A DNA stretch of 64,000 nucleotides from NCBI GenBank assembly GCA_029204225.1, contig CM055110.1, positions 847,050-911,049 of the forward strand, written 5' to 3'. Made by a program: the position numbers and the translations under genes. Below are positions 12,523 to 24,127 of this stretch, in pieces (position 1 is the stretch's first letter; the number at the start of each line of letters is the position of its first letter). The stretch is from Diphasiastrum complanatum (lineage: Eukaryota; Streptophyta; Lycopodiopsida; Lycopodiales; Lycopodiaceae). The notes beneath the pieces were generated by a model. The model did no database searches and had not been told where the DNA came from. It saw nothing but the letters and a program-made list of their open reading frames with translations.

Positions 12523-13179
12523 TGTTGATTTCACACATGTGGACTGTCCACAACATGTACTTGTGATCTCCTAAGGTGTGTAGATGCACCAAGATCAAGA
12601 CTAGATTGAGATTCAAGATCTATATTTTATTCTATGGCAGAAATACACTACTACATGCATTCAATCACTTCCAACTCTCACTCACACATGTGGGAAGTGT
12701 TCCAAAAGTAATCTAAGTAAAAACAAGCTGCTCTCCTTGGGTAGAGAGAGAAAATCATCAATAGCTCTCGGGTAGAGAGAGAAAGCTAGAAATCCAATAA
12801 CACTCAAAATCCACTCAATCTCCAAAATCAATTAGATCCAAATGAGGAGTACAATAATACTAGTACATCCACGAGCTACCACTATGCCTAACTATGATTG
12901 GACGACACTTTGCCACCTCTTAATCCTATTGGACCATTGATCGATGCACCTCTAAATTCTATTGGACCATTTTCAAGCAAACATCAAATTCTAGTGGACC
13001 ACTCATGGTTCCACCTCTAAATCCTATTGGACCTCTTAAACTTCATAAAAAAAAAACATTACACTTGTCTACACTCTAATTGGCACAAGTTTGGCCTCCT
13101 ACTCTATTTTGGCTCAATAGTGGCATTACAAGTGGACATGGATAATTTGCCATCTATGCCAAATTTGACCCTATCAACA
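12523..13179 (-). repeat. 5' LTR of Copia element C
   Basis: In minus orientation TGTTGATAGGGTC...GTGAAATCAACA, 657 bp, with perfect 7-bp inverted ends TGTTGAT/ATCAACA. It contains two GGTAGAGAGAGAAA copies (about 12732 and 12772), part of the GA/CT-rich leader typical of the LTRs in this window. The outer flank is TCGTA. Confidence 0.82.
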
Positions 13180-14374
13180 TCGTACACCTAAATGCTTGAC
13201 TATGAAATTCTATGAGACCCCTATATCAAACATTTTTATTTACTTTACAATTCTCCACACGTGGGAACATCCTCCACACATGTGAGATTCACTTACAAAC
13301 TTCTATCATAAAAAATACCAAGCTAGATTTTTGCCAATTTCTCACAAAAGCTAGATCAACCATAAAATCAACATTCTACACATAGAAACTCAAGATATCA
13401 AGAGAAAATCACATCAGATGGACATAGAAACACAAGAGATGAATTATCCACAAAGAAAGAACTTTGATTGATTGTTTCTCCATGCAGGTATAGCTATTTA
13501 TAGCTTCCAAAATGTGATTTGTCCACTTGCCCCAAAATTGACCTAAATGGAAAACTTCTAGATACTTCATCAAAAACCTAGAAATACTATTCTAAATGCA
13601 ATGTATCAAATTTAGCCAATTAGAATGGGTCCAAACTCAACTCAAAATGCTAAGTTTACAGGTAATTGTCAAGTTGATAAGGACTTTAAACATGCACGTA
13701 GTTCACAGAGAAGAAAAAAAATTAAATTTTTTCTACCTCTTACCGGAACACAATATCCGAAACCGAGTTTACAGCTTTGACACACATGTTCAGAGGAATC
13801 AAAATTCCCATCACTGGAGGCTAAATTTTTTGAGTTCTCAAAATCACTTTTGGAACTATTTTTGAAGTTACAACCCGTCAAGCACTAAAAACATCGGTTG
13901 ACCCTCATGCACATACATGCAATTTTATAAATTATGGTCCCTCAACTCCAAAATACCCAACCTATGCACAAAAGAGAAAAGACTACTCAAAATCTAAAAA
14001 TTTTAGGTCTCGAACTTTTTCAGCCGCCTACAGCCATCTACACCCCAAAAAGGGTGGCTGCCCAAAAGATTATGACCTTCGAGAGTTTTTTTTTCTCTTC
14101 GTATTTTTCACAAGAAGCCGAAGGTGCCCTCAAAAAGAGGATGTCTTTAAAACAACTTAACGCATGAAAATAGATGACCTTCGAAAATTTTTTCTCTTCG
14201 CATTTTTTGCAAAGAGCCAAAGGTGTCTTAAAAACAGTAAAGCTTTTGAATTATGCAAGTGTCACATCTCGGAAAAATGCGAAAAAGCCGAAGCTATTGA
14301 AAACATAGTGTGTTTCTGCAGACTGTTGAGAAAGTAATGTATTTCTGCAAACTTGTTCTAAATACAAGTTTTGT
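13180..14374. other. Unassigned region with LTR-like composition and an 85-100 bp direct duplication
   Basis: 13180-13680 has LTR-like features (CACACGTGGG and CACACATGTG boxes, TATTTATAGC) but no primer site or polypurine tract, so it may be a degenerate solo LTR. At about 14073-14170 and 14175-14245 a unit beginning ATGACCTTCGA is present twice (TTTTTTCTCTTCG, then AAGCC or GAGCC plus AAAGGTG or GAAGGTG). No coding sequence is recognised. Confidence 0.4.
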
Positions 14375-15396
14375 GGAGATAGTTTCAAATCTTGGTGATT
14401 TCTTTTGAAAGCATTTGTTGTCGTTCAAAGGAGTGCTTTGTGCATTGAAACAGGTTGAAAAAGAAGATCAAGTCATTGCTACATGGCAACCTCAATTGGA
14501 GTCATGTTGGAAGCCAATGATAGGCTTACCTCAAGTAACTATTCATTGTGGAAAGTGAGGATGAAGTCACTTCTTGAGATGAATGATGTTTTGGATATTG
14601 TTGTAGGTTTGGAGGAGAGACCAGCAACACAACAAGATGAATTGAGGTATGACAAGAGGGCCAAGAAGGCTCTACACATGATAAAGATGAATGTTACCAA
14701 TGAACTTCTTAAGGAAGTTGGTAAGTGCACATCATCTTTGGAAGTTTGGAATTCATTGAAGAAGCTTTATGAATCCAAGTCTACTTCTAGAGTGTTGACT
14801 CTAAGAAGGCAAATCTGTTCTTGTTTGCAAAAGAATGAAGAAAGTCCAAGTACTTTTGTTTTGAGAATGAAAGCATTGAATGATGAGTTAGCTTGCATAG
14901 ATGAAAGCATTACGGAAGGAGAGCTTATTCAAGTGATTCTTAATGGCTTGTTGGATGCTCATGCTAACATTGTTCAAAGTATTGCTATTCAAAAGACTTT
15001 TTCAAGTTTGATGGATCTTCAAGAGATCTTGATCAATGAGGAATATAGGCTTCAAGCAAGAGGTGGATCTACATTGACACTTCAAGAGGATGCTATGTTC
15101 ACACATGGCAAATTCAAGGGCAGAACCAAAAGTAAGTGGTCTAAAGGGCAAGATCAAGTGGAAAAAAAAAGGATAGATCAAAGCTCAAGTGCTTCTATTG
15201 TGGCATCAAAGGACACTTTGCAAGTGAGTGCTACAAGAAGAAGAGAGATCAAGGAGACAAGCAAGGTAATCTTACTTTTGATGAGGATGGTTCTGATGTT
15301 CAAGATGCAAATGATGATGCTTTTGTGATGTCTTCATGTATGCTTGCAAATGATGGAGATCTAGATCCTTGGTGGATTGATAGTGGAGCAAGTTCA
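14375..15396 (+). pseudogene. Copia fragment D: leader, gag and start of protease
   Basis: It begins inside the leader (about 14375), so the LTR and primer site are missing. Gag starts at the ATG at 14483 (MATSIGVMLEANDRLTSSNY) and is open for 281 codons. A frameshift at about 15165 puts the zinc knuckle CFYCGIKGHFASEC and the protease WWIDSGASS in another frame. The fragment ends at 15396 exactly where the CA end of the LTR of element E begins. It is a sister copy of element B and of the Copia insert at 42.3 kb. Confidence 0.85.
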
Positions 15397-16191
15397 TGAC
15401 AAAATTTCCAAAATTCACACGTGTGGGGAATGTCCACAAGAGTGTTCAAATTAATTAAGCTTTGTGATTGGCACTATAACCTGATTCTAGATTGATCAAC
15501 AAAATCTAGTTCAGAAGAAATGGCTAATCCACAATCTAGCATGCTAATCAATAGAATATAATAGCAATGATCAAAGAATGAAAAAATACAAGATCTCAAT
15601 GTATAAGCATTAGCCTCAACATGAGTTAGAGAGAGAGAGAGAGCTAGAGAGATAACAAACAATATTTGTTTAGATCCAAAATGACATGAGATAGCTACAA
15701 AAGTTTGGTTCTTCATTATCAATTGTGTGGAGAGCTACACATATTTATGGAAAATGAGATAGCTCGAGGTAGAACCATATCTATCCATTCCAAAATGACA
15801 TCTAAAGTGACATCTAGAGTCTACGTGATATTTGTCACTTGTCATGCATGAAATTCTACCAACTTTTTACAAGTGTACTAGTTCTAACTAGAAATGTCCA
15901 AATCATCATGCATGTGTCCAATAAATTTTGTGCATGCCTTGCATGTCACTATGGATCACTTACAATTAATGCATGTGAGTTGCCACGAGTTTCTACAAGC
16001 ATAATCATGCTAATTCTATGTCTACAAACTATATGCAAGTTGCATTTCTCAAACTAGACAATACATAACCATGTAGCTTGAGTTCTATGTAGGCCAAACT
16101 TGGCATTTTGCATTAATGAGCTACATACTTGCATGGTACAACATTTGTAGCAAGCCAAGAAATCAATATGGATTGTTTTTCAATTTTAACA
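15397..16191 (-). repeat. Full-length 795 bp Copia LTR of element E (3' LTR)
   Basis: In minus orientation it starts TGTTAAAATTG directly after a GGAGGAG polypurine tract (16192-16198) and ends ...TTTTGTCA at 15397. It matches the LTR at 2495-3160 closely. It contains a CT microsatellite (about 15632-15655 as GA on +). The CA end joins protease codons of fragment D without extra bases, which indicates a true integration end. Confidence 0.85.
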
Positions 16192-16204
16192 CTCCTCCTA
16201 AAAA

Positions 16205-16483
16205 TGATCTATATCGATTTGAACATGGATCTTGTTATACCTCCAAGGTTGGCTCTATGCTTGTTGAAAGAACTTTTGCTCAAAGGTTTGGTGAGCATAT
16301 CTGCAATGCAAGACAATGTGTCGATGTGCTCCAATTTGATTTCACCTCCAATGAGCTTCTCTCTCACGAAGTGATGTGCAACTTCGATATGTTTGCTCCT
16401 TGCATGGAATGTTGGATTGTTGGCAAGGGCTTGAGCTAAAATGTTGTCACACATGATCATAGGTATATTTTCTTGATGGATCA
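16205..16483 (-). pseudogene. Copia RNase H C-terminus of element E
   Basis: The minus frame encodes the last ~90 residues of pol: IPMIMCDN, ANNPTFHARSKHIEVAHHF and ADMLTKPLSKSSFNKHRANLGG, the conserved Copia RNase H tail. A polypurine tract and 3' LTR follow. The upstream part of pol is missing: the sequence switches at 16483/16484 to the LTR of element F on the opposite strand. Confidence 0.88.
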
Positions 16484-16829
16484 TGTATATATAGGTGATG
16501 ATATTTCACCAAAATCAATCAAGCAATTTCATGATTTTTCTCTCATAATGGTGCAATTGCTCTCTATATTCATAATTGTTTGAGTACTTGTGATTACTAA
16601 TGATTATAGGATTGAATGTAGGTCTGGTGTACAGTACTCAGACTGTGGGAGGCCGTACTTTCACACGTGTGAAGCCTTCTTCAAGGATTTGGGCCATTTA
16701 GTGAGGTTCAAGCATAGAGTTTTGATGGATTTTGATGGTTCAACTTGTGCTAATCTTATGAAATCATAATCTATTGTTTCCCTCATCATTTCAAGTGTTT
16801 TAGGATCCTTATTTGCTGTAACTTTTACA
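16484..16829 (+). repeat. 5' LTR of Copia element F (possibly 5'-truncated)
   Basis: It ends ...TAACTTTTACA directly before a perfect primer site. A start TGTATATATAGG at 16484 would give TGTA/TACA ends and 346 bp, but a TATA box at the very first bases implies almost no U3, so the left end is probably truncated. The first base coincides with the break in element E. Confidence 0.7.
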
Positions 16830-16842
16830 TGGTATCAGAGCC
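16830..16842 (+). promoter_or_regulatory. Primer-binding site of element F
   Basis: TGGTATCAGAGCC, a perfect initiator-Met site directly after the LTR end. A leader of about 800 bp without other visible features runs to the gag ATG at 17641. Confidence 0.92.
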
Positions 16843-17640
16843 TAAAGGCTGAAATGAGCTAAATCCTTGGTTTTCATTCAATTTGATCACAATTTTTTAT
16901 CTAAATCTTGTGTAGATTGGATCTTAGCATCTAGTATTGACTCTAGAACTCAAAGTGAGTCAAATACATTGGAGATTGGTGTTGTGTGACTTCATTTGCA
17001 GGTGTTTAGGTGTCTAAAACCAGAGGCAAAGTTGAATTCAATTCACATTACCAAGATAGCAAGTTTTGCTTGCTCTAAGCATTGATTTCTAAGCGAGTTT
17101 TGGAGGTGATTTCATAGAGGAGGCTTTCTAGCATTCAAGGAGAGGGAAGATCAGAGTCTTGGGGACTCTTCAAGGCTGTTCTAAGGTGTAGTAGACACCT
17201 CCTAAAGTGATTTAGGTTCAGTCCAACCATTGCTTGACTTATGCACCAAATTAGATGAATTTTTCATCAATTTTGATCATTTTTTGCTTGTGATTGGATA
17301 GTAGATTGTGTTGCATCCTCATTAAGTTCCATTTAGAACTTTTACAAGTGATTTTGGAAGTATATTAGGTTGTTGAAATTCACTCTTGATCAGATCATTT
17401 GGAAGCTTTAATGTTCTTTATAGAAAGAGAGGCAATTCTACTAGTATTGTCTACTTCAATTAAGCAAGTGCATTGTTTCTAGTATTCTATGATTTGATTT
17501 TGTTAGAGATCATTCTTAGATCTTTATAGGAAGTCTATTACTAATCTTTTCAGGTCCCTAAGAAGTGGGATAAGGTAGACCTTCAATCAAATCAATAGAA
17601 GTAACCTTCATTTGTGTCAAGTCCTTGATTAGGAGACTAG

Positions 17641-19309
17641 ATGGCATCTATAAATGCATATCTTTTGGATACTAATGAAAGGCTCAACAAAACTAACTAT
17701 TCCATATGGAAAGTTAGAATGGAATCCATCATGATCATGCAAGATCTGATGGAAATTGTAAATGGTAAGGAGGGTGAACCTATTCATCCTCAAGAAAAAG
17801 CCAAATACATTAAGAGGTGCAATGTTGCACTACATTGCATAAAAATGAATGTTGCAAATGAACTCTTAAGAGAGGTAGGAGATTGCACTTCAGCTCAAGA
17901 TGCTTGGGAGACTTTGCAAAAGATCTATGAATCCAAGAACCAAACTAGAATGTTAGCTTTGAAGAATCAAATCTATAGAAGCTATCAAAAGAAAGGAGAG
18001 AGTGCACATACTTTTGTCCTAAGAGTAAAGGAATTGAACAAAGAGCTAGCCTTCATAGGTGATCCTATCAAGGATGAAGAGCTTGTTCAACTCATATTGA
18101 ATGGACTAAGCTTTGAACTTGACAATTTGGTTCAGGGATATGCAATTATGGGTAAGCTACCCATACTTGAAGAACTCCAAGGCACACTCATGGCCGGGGA
18201 ATCAAGAAGGAGCCAAATGCAAGAGAGGATGGATAGGCTTTCCATCCAAGGTGGAGATGACCAAGCTCTCTTCACCAAAGGCAAAGGCAAGTCCAAAGGC
18301 AAAGGATCAACATTCAAGAAGTCTACAAAGCTTGAGGATCAAGAAGGACCCTCAAAGGCATCTCCATCAACCACCAAAGTCAAGAAGGATAAATCAAAGG
18401 TGAAGTGCTACTATTGTAGCAAGATGGGGCATTATGCCTCGGAATGCTTCAAGAGGAAGCAAGATCAAAGCCAAGCCAACATGAGCAAAGAGGAGGAGGA
18501 GGAGAGTTCACATGAGGACTCTCTCATGATGTCCATATTCTCTTCAACAAGCTTCAAAGGAGAAGATCCTTGGTGGATTGACTCGGGTGCTAGTTCACAC
18601 ATGACTAGTAAAAGAGAGTTTTTCTTTTCTCTCTTATCTTATGATTGACCTATAAAGTCTATCTATACAGCAAATGATGAAGCTTGTAAGATTGAAGGAG
18701 TTGGTAGCATTCCCCTTTGCTTAGGATCTTCCAAAAAGATCAACATAGAAGGTGTTTTGTACATTCCTGCAATAACAAAGAATCTACTAAGTGTTGGCCA
18801 AATGGTAGACAATGGTTTCAATGTTGACTTTGCTTCAAATGAATGTTTCATCAAGAAGAAGGGTAAGATAGTGGCTAAGGGCACTAGACTTGGCAAACTT
18901 TATAAGTTGGATGCATTTGTGGATACTAATGTTGTCATGTTGGCCGAGAAGAGCAAGATATCTACCTTTATTTTATGGCACAAAAGACTTGGACATGTCA
19001 ACTCGGGTTCCATGGAAGCTATGATCAAGGAGGAGTATGCTTTAGGCCTACCAAGGTCTATTAGGAAGGAAGACAAGGTTTGTGAAGCTTGTGCCTTATC
19101 CAAGGCACATAAGAAGGTGTTTCCTAACTCCATCACAAAATCATCTCATCCTCTTGAACTCATACACTCGGATGTGCACATTGCTAGCACCAAATCTAAT
19201 GGAGGTTCATCCATGTTTTTAACCTTCATTGATGACTACTCAAGATATTGTTGGGTGTTCTTACTTTCCTTCAAGTCTCAAGTATTTGATACTTTTTTAA
19301 AGTTCAAGT
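17641..19309 (+). pseudogene. Copia element F Gag-protease-integrase (N-terminal part), one in-frame stop
   Basis: From the ATG at 17641 a single frame runs almost 560 codons, interrupted only by TGA at 18646-18648 (after LLSYD, where relatives have Gly). Order: Gag capsid-like domain (TNYSIWKVRMES, WETLQKIYESK), intact CCHC knuckle CYYCSKMGHYASEC (about residue 258), protease WWIDSGASSHM with catalytic Asp (about residue 315), pre-integrase HHCC (WHKRLGHVN, CEACALSK), and integrase start FIDDYSRYCW with the first Asp. It breaks at FLKFKLF where the LTR of element G starts. It is the best-preserved gag in the window and so relatively recent. Confidence 0.88.
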
Positions 19310-19488
19310 TGTTCTAAGCATAATTTGGACTCATTCCAAAGGTTCTAACACTTAGGTCTACTTGAGAACATCCTTATGAATGGAATCCTATGCTATTTGG
19401 CATGTGTGACAAGCCACATCATGACCATCTAACTATTTACAAGTCATATGACCAAAACTAGTCAGGCTAGAATTGTGAATTTTTAACA
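19310..19488 (-). repeat. 3' LTR of Copia element G (short LTR, about 179 bp)
   Basis: In minus orientation it starts TGTTAAAAATTC after a GTGAGGGGGAG polypurine tract (19489-19499) and ends ...CTTAGAACA, giving TGTT/AACA inverted ends. It is nearly identical to 6055-6234. The outer end lies against integrase codons of element F. Confidence 0.75.
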
Positions 19489-19502
19489 CTCCCCCTCACT
19501 AT

Positions 19503-21595
19503 CTAGCTTGGTTCAATCATTGCTTTACTAATCACTGCAAGTGATGATCTGAACTTCATAAAAGGTGTCTTTTGAAGTGGTTTAGTAAGTAGATCAGCTA
19601 CACGTTCATTGCTTGGAACATGCTCCAAAGCAATTTCCTTGGCTTGCGCCATTTCTCTCACAAAGTGATGGCATATCTCAATGTGATTAGATCTTGCATG
19701 GAAGATTGGGTTAGATGCAAGGTGTTGGGCTGATATATTGTCATTCTAGATGATTGGTGGCTCCTCTGAATCCATGATCTTTAGTTCCACCAATAATCTC
19801 TTGATCCAAAGTACCTCCTTTGTAGTGGTTGTCAAAGCTTTGTACTCGGCCTCGGTTGAAAATAGAGATATAGTTTCTTGCTTTTTTGAAAGCCATGAAA
19901 CCACACCTTCTCCTATGAAAGTTGAATAGGCACTTGTTGATTTCCTATCCCTCTTGTCCCCTGCAAAATCTGAATCACTAAATGCATGAAGGTTAATCAC
20001 ATCTCCTCTATATAGAATCCCAAAATCCAATGTACCCGAGATGTATCTTAGAATCCTCTTAGCCTTTTTCCAATGGATATTCAATGGCTTTTGCATGGAT
20101 TGGCTCAACCTACATACACTAAAGCTAAGATCTGGTCTAGTTATAGTGATCCACATTAAGGAACCTATAAGTTTCCTAAACAAAGTGATGTCCATGAAGG
20201 ATCTTTCATCATCTTCATTTGGCACTTTTACATCTTGTTCCATTGGTGTGTCAACACTTTTGCATAATTCCATCTTAAACTTCTTCAAAAGACTTTGAGC
20301 ATAGTTTACTTGACTTATAAAGATAAAATCAGACCCTCTAAGTACTTCTATGCCTAAGATGAAGTGAAGACACCCTAGATCTACCATCTTGAACTCTAAG
20401 GATAGATCTATCTTGATTTTTTCAATACCATCAACACTATTTCCACTAATGATGATGTCATCTACATAAATGAGTAAAAGTACAATACCAACATCATCAA
20501 ACTTAATGTAAAGAGTGGGATCATATTCACTTTGAACAAAAGAAAGTGAAATAAGATAGCAATGTAGTCTTGAATTCCAAGATCTCGAGGCTTGCTTCAA
20601 GCCATAGATGCTTCTTTGGAGATGGCATACTTTGTTCTCCATTCCATGCTTGATGAACCCTTGTGGCTGCTCCATATAGATATTCTCTTCCAAAAAACCA
20701 TTCAAGAAAGCGTTAGAGACATCCATTTGACATAGAATCCATCCAAAATGTGATGCAAGTGCAATGATTAGCCTTATTGTGACCATCTTGGCCACTGGTG
20801 CAAAAGTTTCCTCATAGTCTATCCCTCTCTCTTGAGCACAACCTTTTGCAACTAATCTTGCTTTATGTTTGTTAACACTCCCATTTGCATTCAACTTAAG
20901 CTTGAAGACCCACTTGCATCCTATTACATTCCTTTGAGGTCTCTCAACAAGCAACCAAATTTCATTGTCAATGAAGGCATCATACTCATCCAACATAGCT
21001 TTATACCATTCTTTGGAGTTCAATGCATCTTCAACATTAGATGGTTCTTCAAAACTAGATAAAGCATAAGAAGTGGATGAGATACCCTCAACTTGCTGTC
21101 CTTTGCCTTGATATGTGAGCCTTGATGGCTCCACTTTTGCCCTTGAAGACCTCTTTGGTGTGATAGGTGGGTTTTGGTGCTTGCTCCTCCATGAGCTCCT
21201 CCTCAAAACCAAGATTTTGCTCCTCGGCCATCTTCTTCTTGATTGTTGGAGCACTTGAGCCTTCTTCAAGCATATGCATATGATGTTCATCAAAGATGAC
21301 ATCCTTGAAACAACAAATTTGTTTAAGAATGGGAGATAGACTTTGTAGCCCTTGCTTGAGCTTGCATATCCAAGCATGATCCCTCTTGTGGAAGATGGAT
21401 CCTCCTTGGTTCTTGTTTCCAATGGCACATGGACATAACATATACACCCAAAAACTTTCAAGTGATTAAGATAGGGTTTCTTTCCATACAACATCTCATC
21501 AGGAGTTTTGTCTTCAATTGCTTTGCAAAACACCCTATTCATCAAGTAGTTTGCACATATCAAGAGACTCACCCCGAAAGGATTTGGAATATAGT
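19503..21595 (-). pseudogene. Copia element G pol: integrase C-terminus, RT and RNase H, one nonsense codon
   Basis: The minus frame is open from about 21595 to the TAG at 19503-19505 except for one TAG near 19746 (after EEPPII). Order: integrase C-terminal part (NYLMNR, FGCICYVHV, GYASSSKGYKVY); a linker; RT with WVFKLKLNANGS, DVSNAFLNGFLEE, YGLKQASRSWN and the catalytic YVDDIIISG, with LGIEVLRG and SVDTPMEQD downstream; RNase H with DSDFAGD, STEAEYKAL, FHARSNHIEI and ADLLTKPLQKTPF. RT catalytic residues are intact. The integrase core, protease, gag and 5' LTR are missing: the upstream break is at about 21595. It would copy element RNA into DNA if complete. Confidence 0.9.
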
Positions 21596-21846
21596 ACTAG
21601 TAATTAGAAACTTGGCCGTGAGCCCATAAAAACGGAAACCGTAAATAAGGCCCAACTTGACTTTGAAATTGCAAGTTGGGGCCAAGTTAGTTTTTAAAAA
21701 CGAATTTGGGCCAGTGCCCTATTTTTAGAGTCAGTTTTTGAAAAGTCATAAGGAGATGCCCCATTTTTTGAAGGGGTGCACCTCCAGGCCATTGAGCCCC
21801 TACGTATAGGGAGGCGTCAGCATCCTCATTGTCATTGTCATCTTCT

Positions 21847-21900
<54 letters not shown>

Positions 21901-23902
21901 CTTGTAAAGAGAAATTTGTGTGCAAAGAGATTTTGGTGAGAAGGTGAAGAGAGAAGGAAGGAGCAAAAGCTGTTGTGCTTGGTGCCTCCACTCTCAGTCT
22001 CTTCCACTTTGCTGTCTATCCATTTCACTCCTATTGATTCATTGGTTTAATCTTTAGCATTGTGTTTGCACCATTTCATTTGTTGAATCAGATTTGGTGT
22101 TGTTTGTTTTGTTTTTGCAGTCTCTTATTTTGTGATTGCAGATCTGCTATTGTGGAACTTCAATTTGCATCTCTCTGCTATCTCTTATTGTGATTGCAGG
22201 GCTTGCATTTGTTGAAAGCTTTGCTATTTCACTTACAAGATTCTGAGATTTGTTTAAGATTGGCTGTTATACAAGAAGGAGTCTTATTTATGCTTTGTTC
22301 ATTGGTGAAACAGAGATTCTTGGATGCTTGAAACCTGCTAACTAAGATATTTGTTTGGATCTCATTGATTTAAGAGTTAATTGTAAGTTTAGGAGTCACA
22401 AAGTTATGAGCAATTAACAAGCCTTCCTAAAGGCTGATCTTCCAGACTTGCAGATCATTGATTTGAAGACCTTCTTCCTGGTTATCTGCCTGTGTGGGCT
22501 TTGATCCCTGTCTATTACCAGTTTGCAGCAAGACAGAGCCATTTAATAGTTTTGAAGAATAGCAAACCCTCCATCTCTGATTAGACACCATTTTGGAAAC
22601 TCTGTGGATCATTGGTTTGCTTGAACCTTTCCCTAGTTCTGCCTACTCCCTGCCTGCCTGTGGCTCCTTCTCTTTGCTTTCATGTTCTTGCCCTCTGCCT
22701 TTCCCATCTGTGCCCATCCTACAACATGATAAGCGGCTCTCCTCGCTGCCTGCGGCTCCTTGCCTGATCCGCTACCTCCTGTTTGATCCGCACCCTCCCT
22801 GGTGACCTCTGCCCTGTTCTGCAGCGGTGACCTCTGCCCTGTTCTGCAGCCTAGCCCGTTGGCTGATCCAGTGCAGCCCTGTGGATCGCTGACCTGCACT
22901 GTCCTGCTATTTGCAATTTTACTCCTTGCTTTCCTGCACTCCACCCGCGACCTCTACTCCGCTTTCCCTGCTGCCTTGTGCTCTCAATCTGCCCGCTCCC
23001 TGGCCACTCCTTCTCCCTGCTTACCTACGATCCTGTCCACGGATCTACTCCCTGCCCACGTTTGCTAGTGTGCCCTTCCTCCACGTCTGTGGTGACTCCT
23101 CTCTCCCTATTCTATTTGCCTGCCTACGGTGGCTCGTTTCCTTGCTGGCGACCTCTTTTCTTACTGATCTACGGCCCATTCCCCTTCTCTGGCCACGAAC
23201 CCTGACAGGCTGCACTGTAATCTGGTTTTTTTACGCCCCTTAACTAAGGCCCTGCCTCTCTTCGTGTTTGTGGCCCTGTTGTGGGCAGTGCCTGATTGCC
23301 TAATCCATCTGGAACCCCATTTGAAGAATGCAGGTCTAAAGGTCTGTCTTTAGGTCATTTGAAGTTTGCTTTGAAAGCGCTTGACAATCATTGCCAGAGA
23401 GGCCCAATTATTGGGTCGTAAATCATTCCCTACAAGATCTGTTAATTGCCTTATTGACTGCCATTGAGTGAACCTGAAATCAATTTGTAAATCGGTGGCC
23501 TTGTGATAAAATTTACAAGGCCTGTAGCAAACCCACCATTTGTACTTCGAAGCCCTATAGACTACCTAGAAAGCATGGGTCTGAAAGCTCCGATTCTGCT
23601 ATCAATTTTTAAGGATTTATAAATTGTAATATTAATAGGCCATTATATTGATCTTTTGTCATTGCACTAACCATAAATAACTTCTTGGACCGATTTTGAG
23701 TTGGTTTCAACGACTGATCTGACTGATAACAACAATTATAAAATCAATCCTAGATTCGGAAATTAACCGTCTGATTGCTAAACAAGAACTGGATTTATAA
23801 CTGGTTGTCTTTGTTACTGTGGATTTCTAATAAGCAAGGTATAAGCCGATTAATTCTAAGAAACCCTAGCGGCCATTGCCTGACCCATATGACCTTGACT
23901 GA
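21596..23902. other. Unassigned region with a C/T-rich block
   Basis: No gene is recognised. 21600-21850 is LTR-like (CGTATAGGGAGGCG, then a GA tract). 22620-23290 is strikingly C- and T-rich and more GC-rich than its neighbours, with overlapping open frames in several phases that show no family motif; these look like composition artefacts. A perfect 25 bp unit GGTGACCTCTGCCCTGTTCT... occurs twice at 22801-22825 and 22826-22850. It might be the LTR and leader of the gypsy fragment that follows, but no primer site was found. Confidence 0.35.
21849..21898. repeat. (GA)25 microsatellite
   Basis: An uninterrupted GA dinucleotide run of 50 bp. It follows a GTATAGGGAGG motif as in the LTR promoter blocks elsewhere in the window. 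Confidence 0.95.
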
Positions 23903-24127
23903 TTGGAACTGATGCTACCCCCCACCACCTTGAAAGAGTTGCAATATTTCCTAGGGAGAGTGGGCTATCATAAGAAGTTTTTGAGTAACCATTCTTCCCT
24001 CATTTCTCCATTAGTGAGACTATTTAGAGAGGGCGAACCTTTTTCTTGGACTGAAGAGAGCCAGAAAGCCTTCGAACAATTGATTGGCTCGATCTCTACA
24101 ATAAATCAGTCCCAAGAATTTATGTTA
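23903..24127 (+). pseudogene. Ty3/gypsy RT-RNase H junction fragment
   Basis: 75 codons match the connection between gypsy RT thumb and RNase H: LPPTTLKELQYFLGRVGYHKK, then SSLISPLVRLFREGEPFSWT and EESQKAFEQL. These correspond to the conserved T-x-K-E-L-R-x-F-L-G and Y-Y-R-R-F, A-P-L-T, F-x-W-x-x-x-x-x-A-F blocks. Both flanks lack further gypsy motifs, so it is an isolated truncated piece. Confidence 0.82.

Noticed and set aside
22593-23243. Overlapping Pro/Leu/Cys-rich ORFs in the C-rich block, in both directions
   Set aside because: Several phases are open at once because of composition; none shows domain motifs or splice signals.
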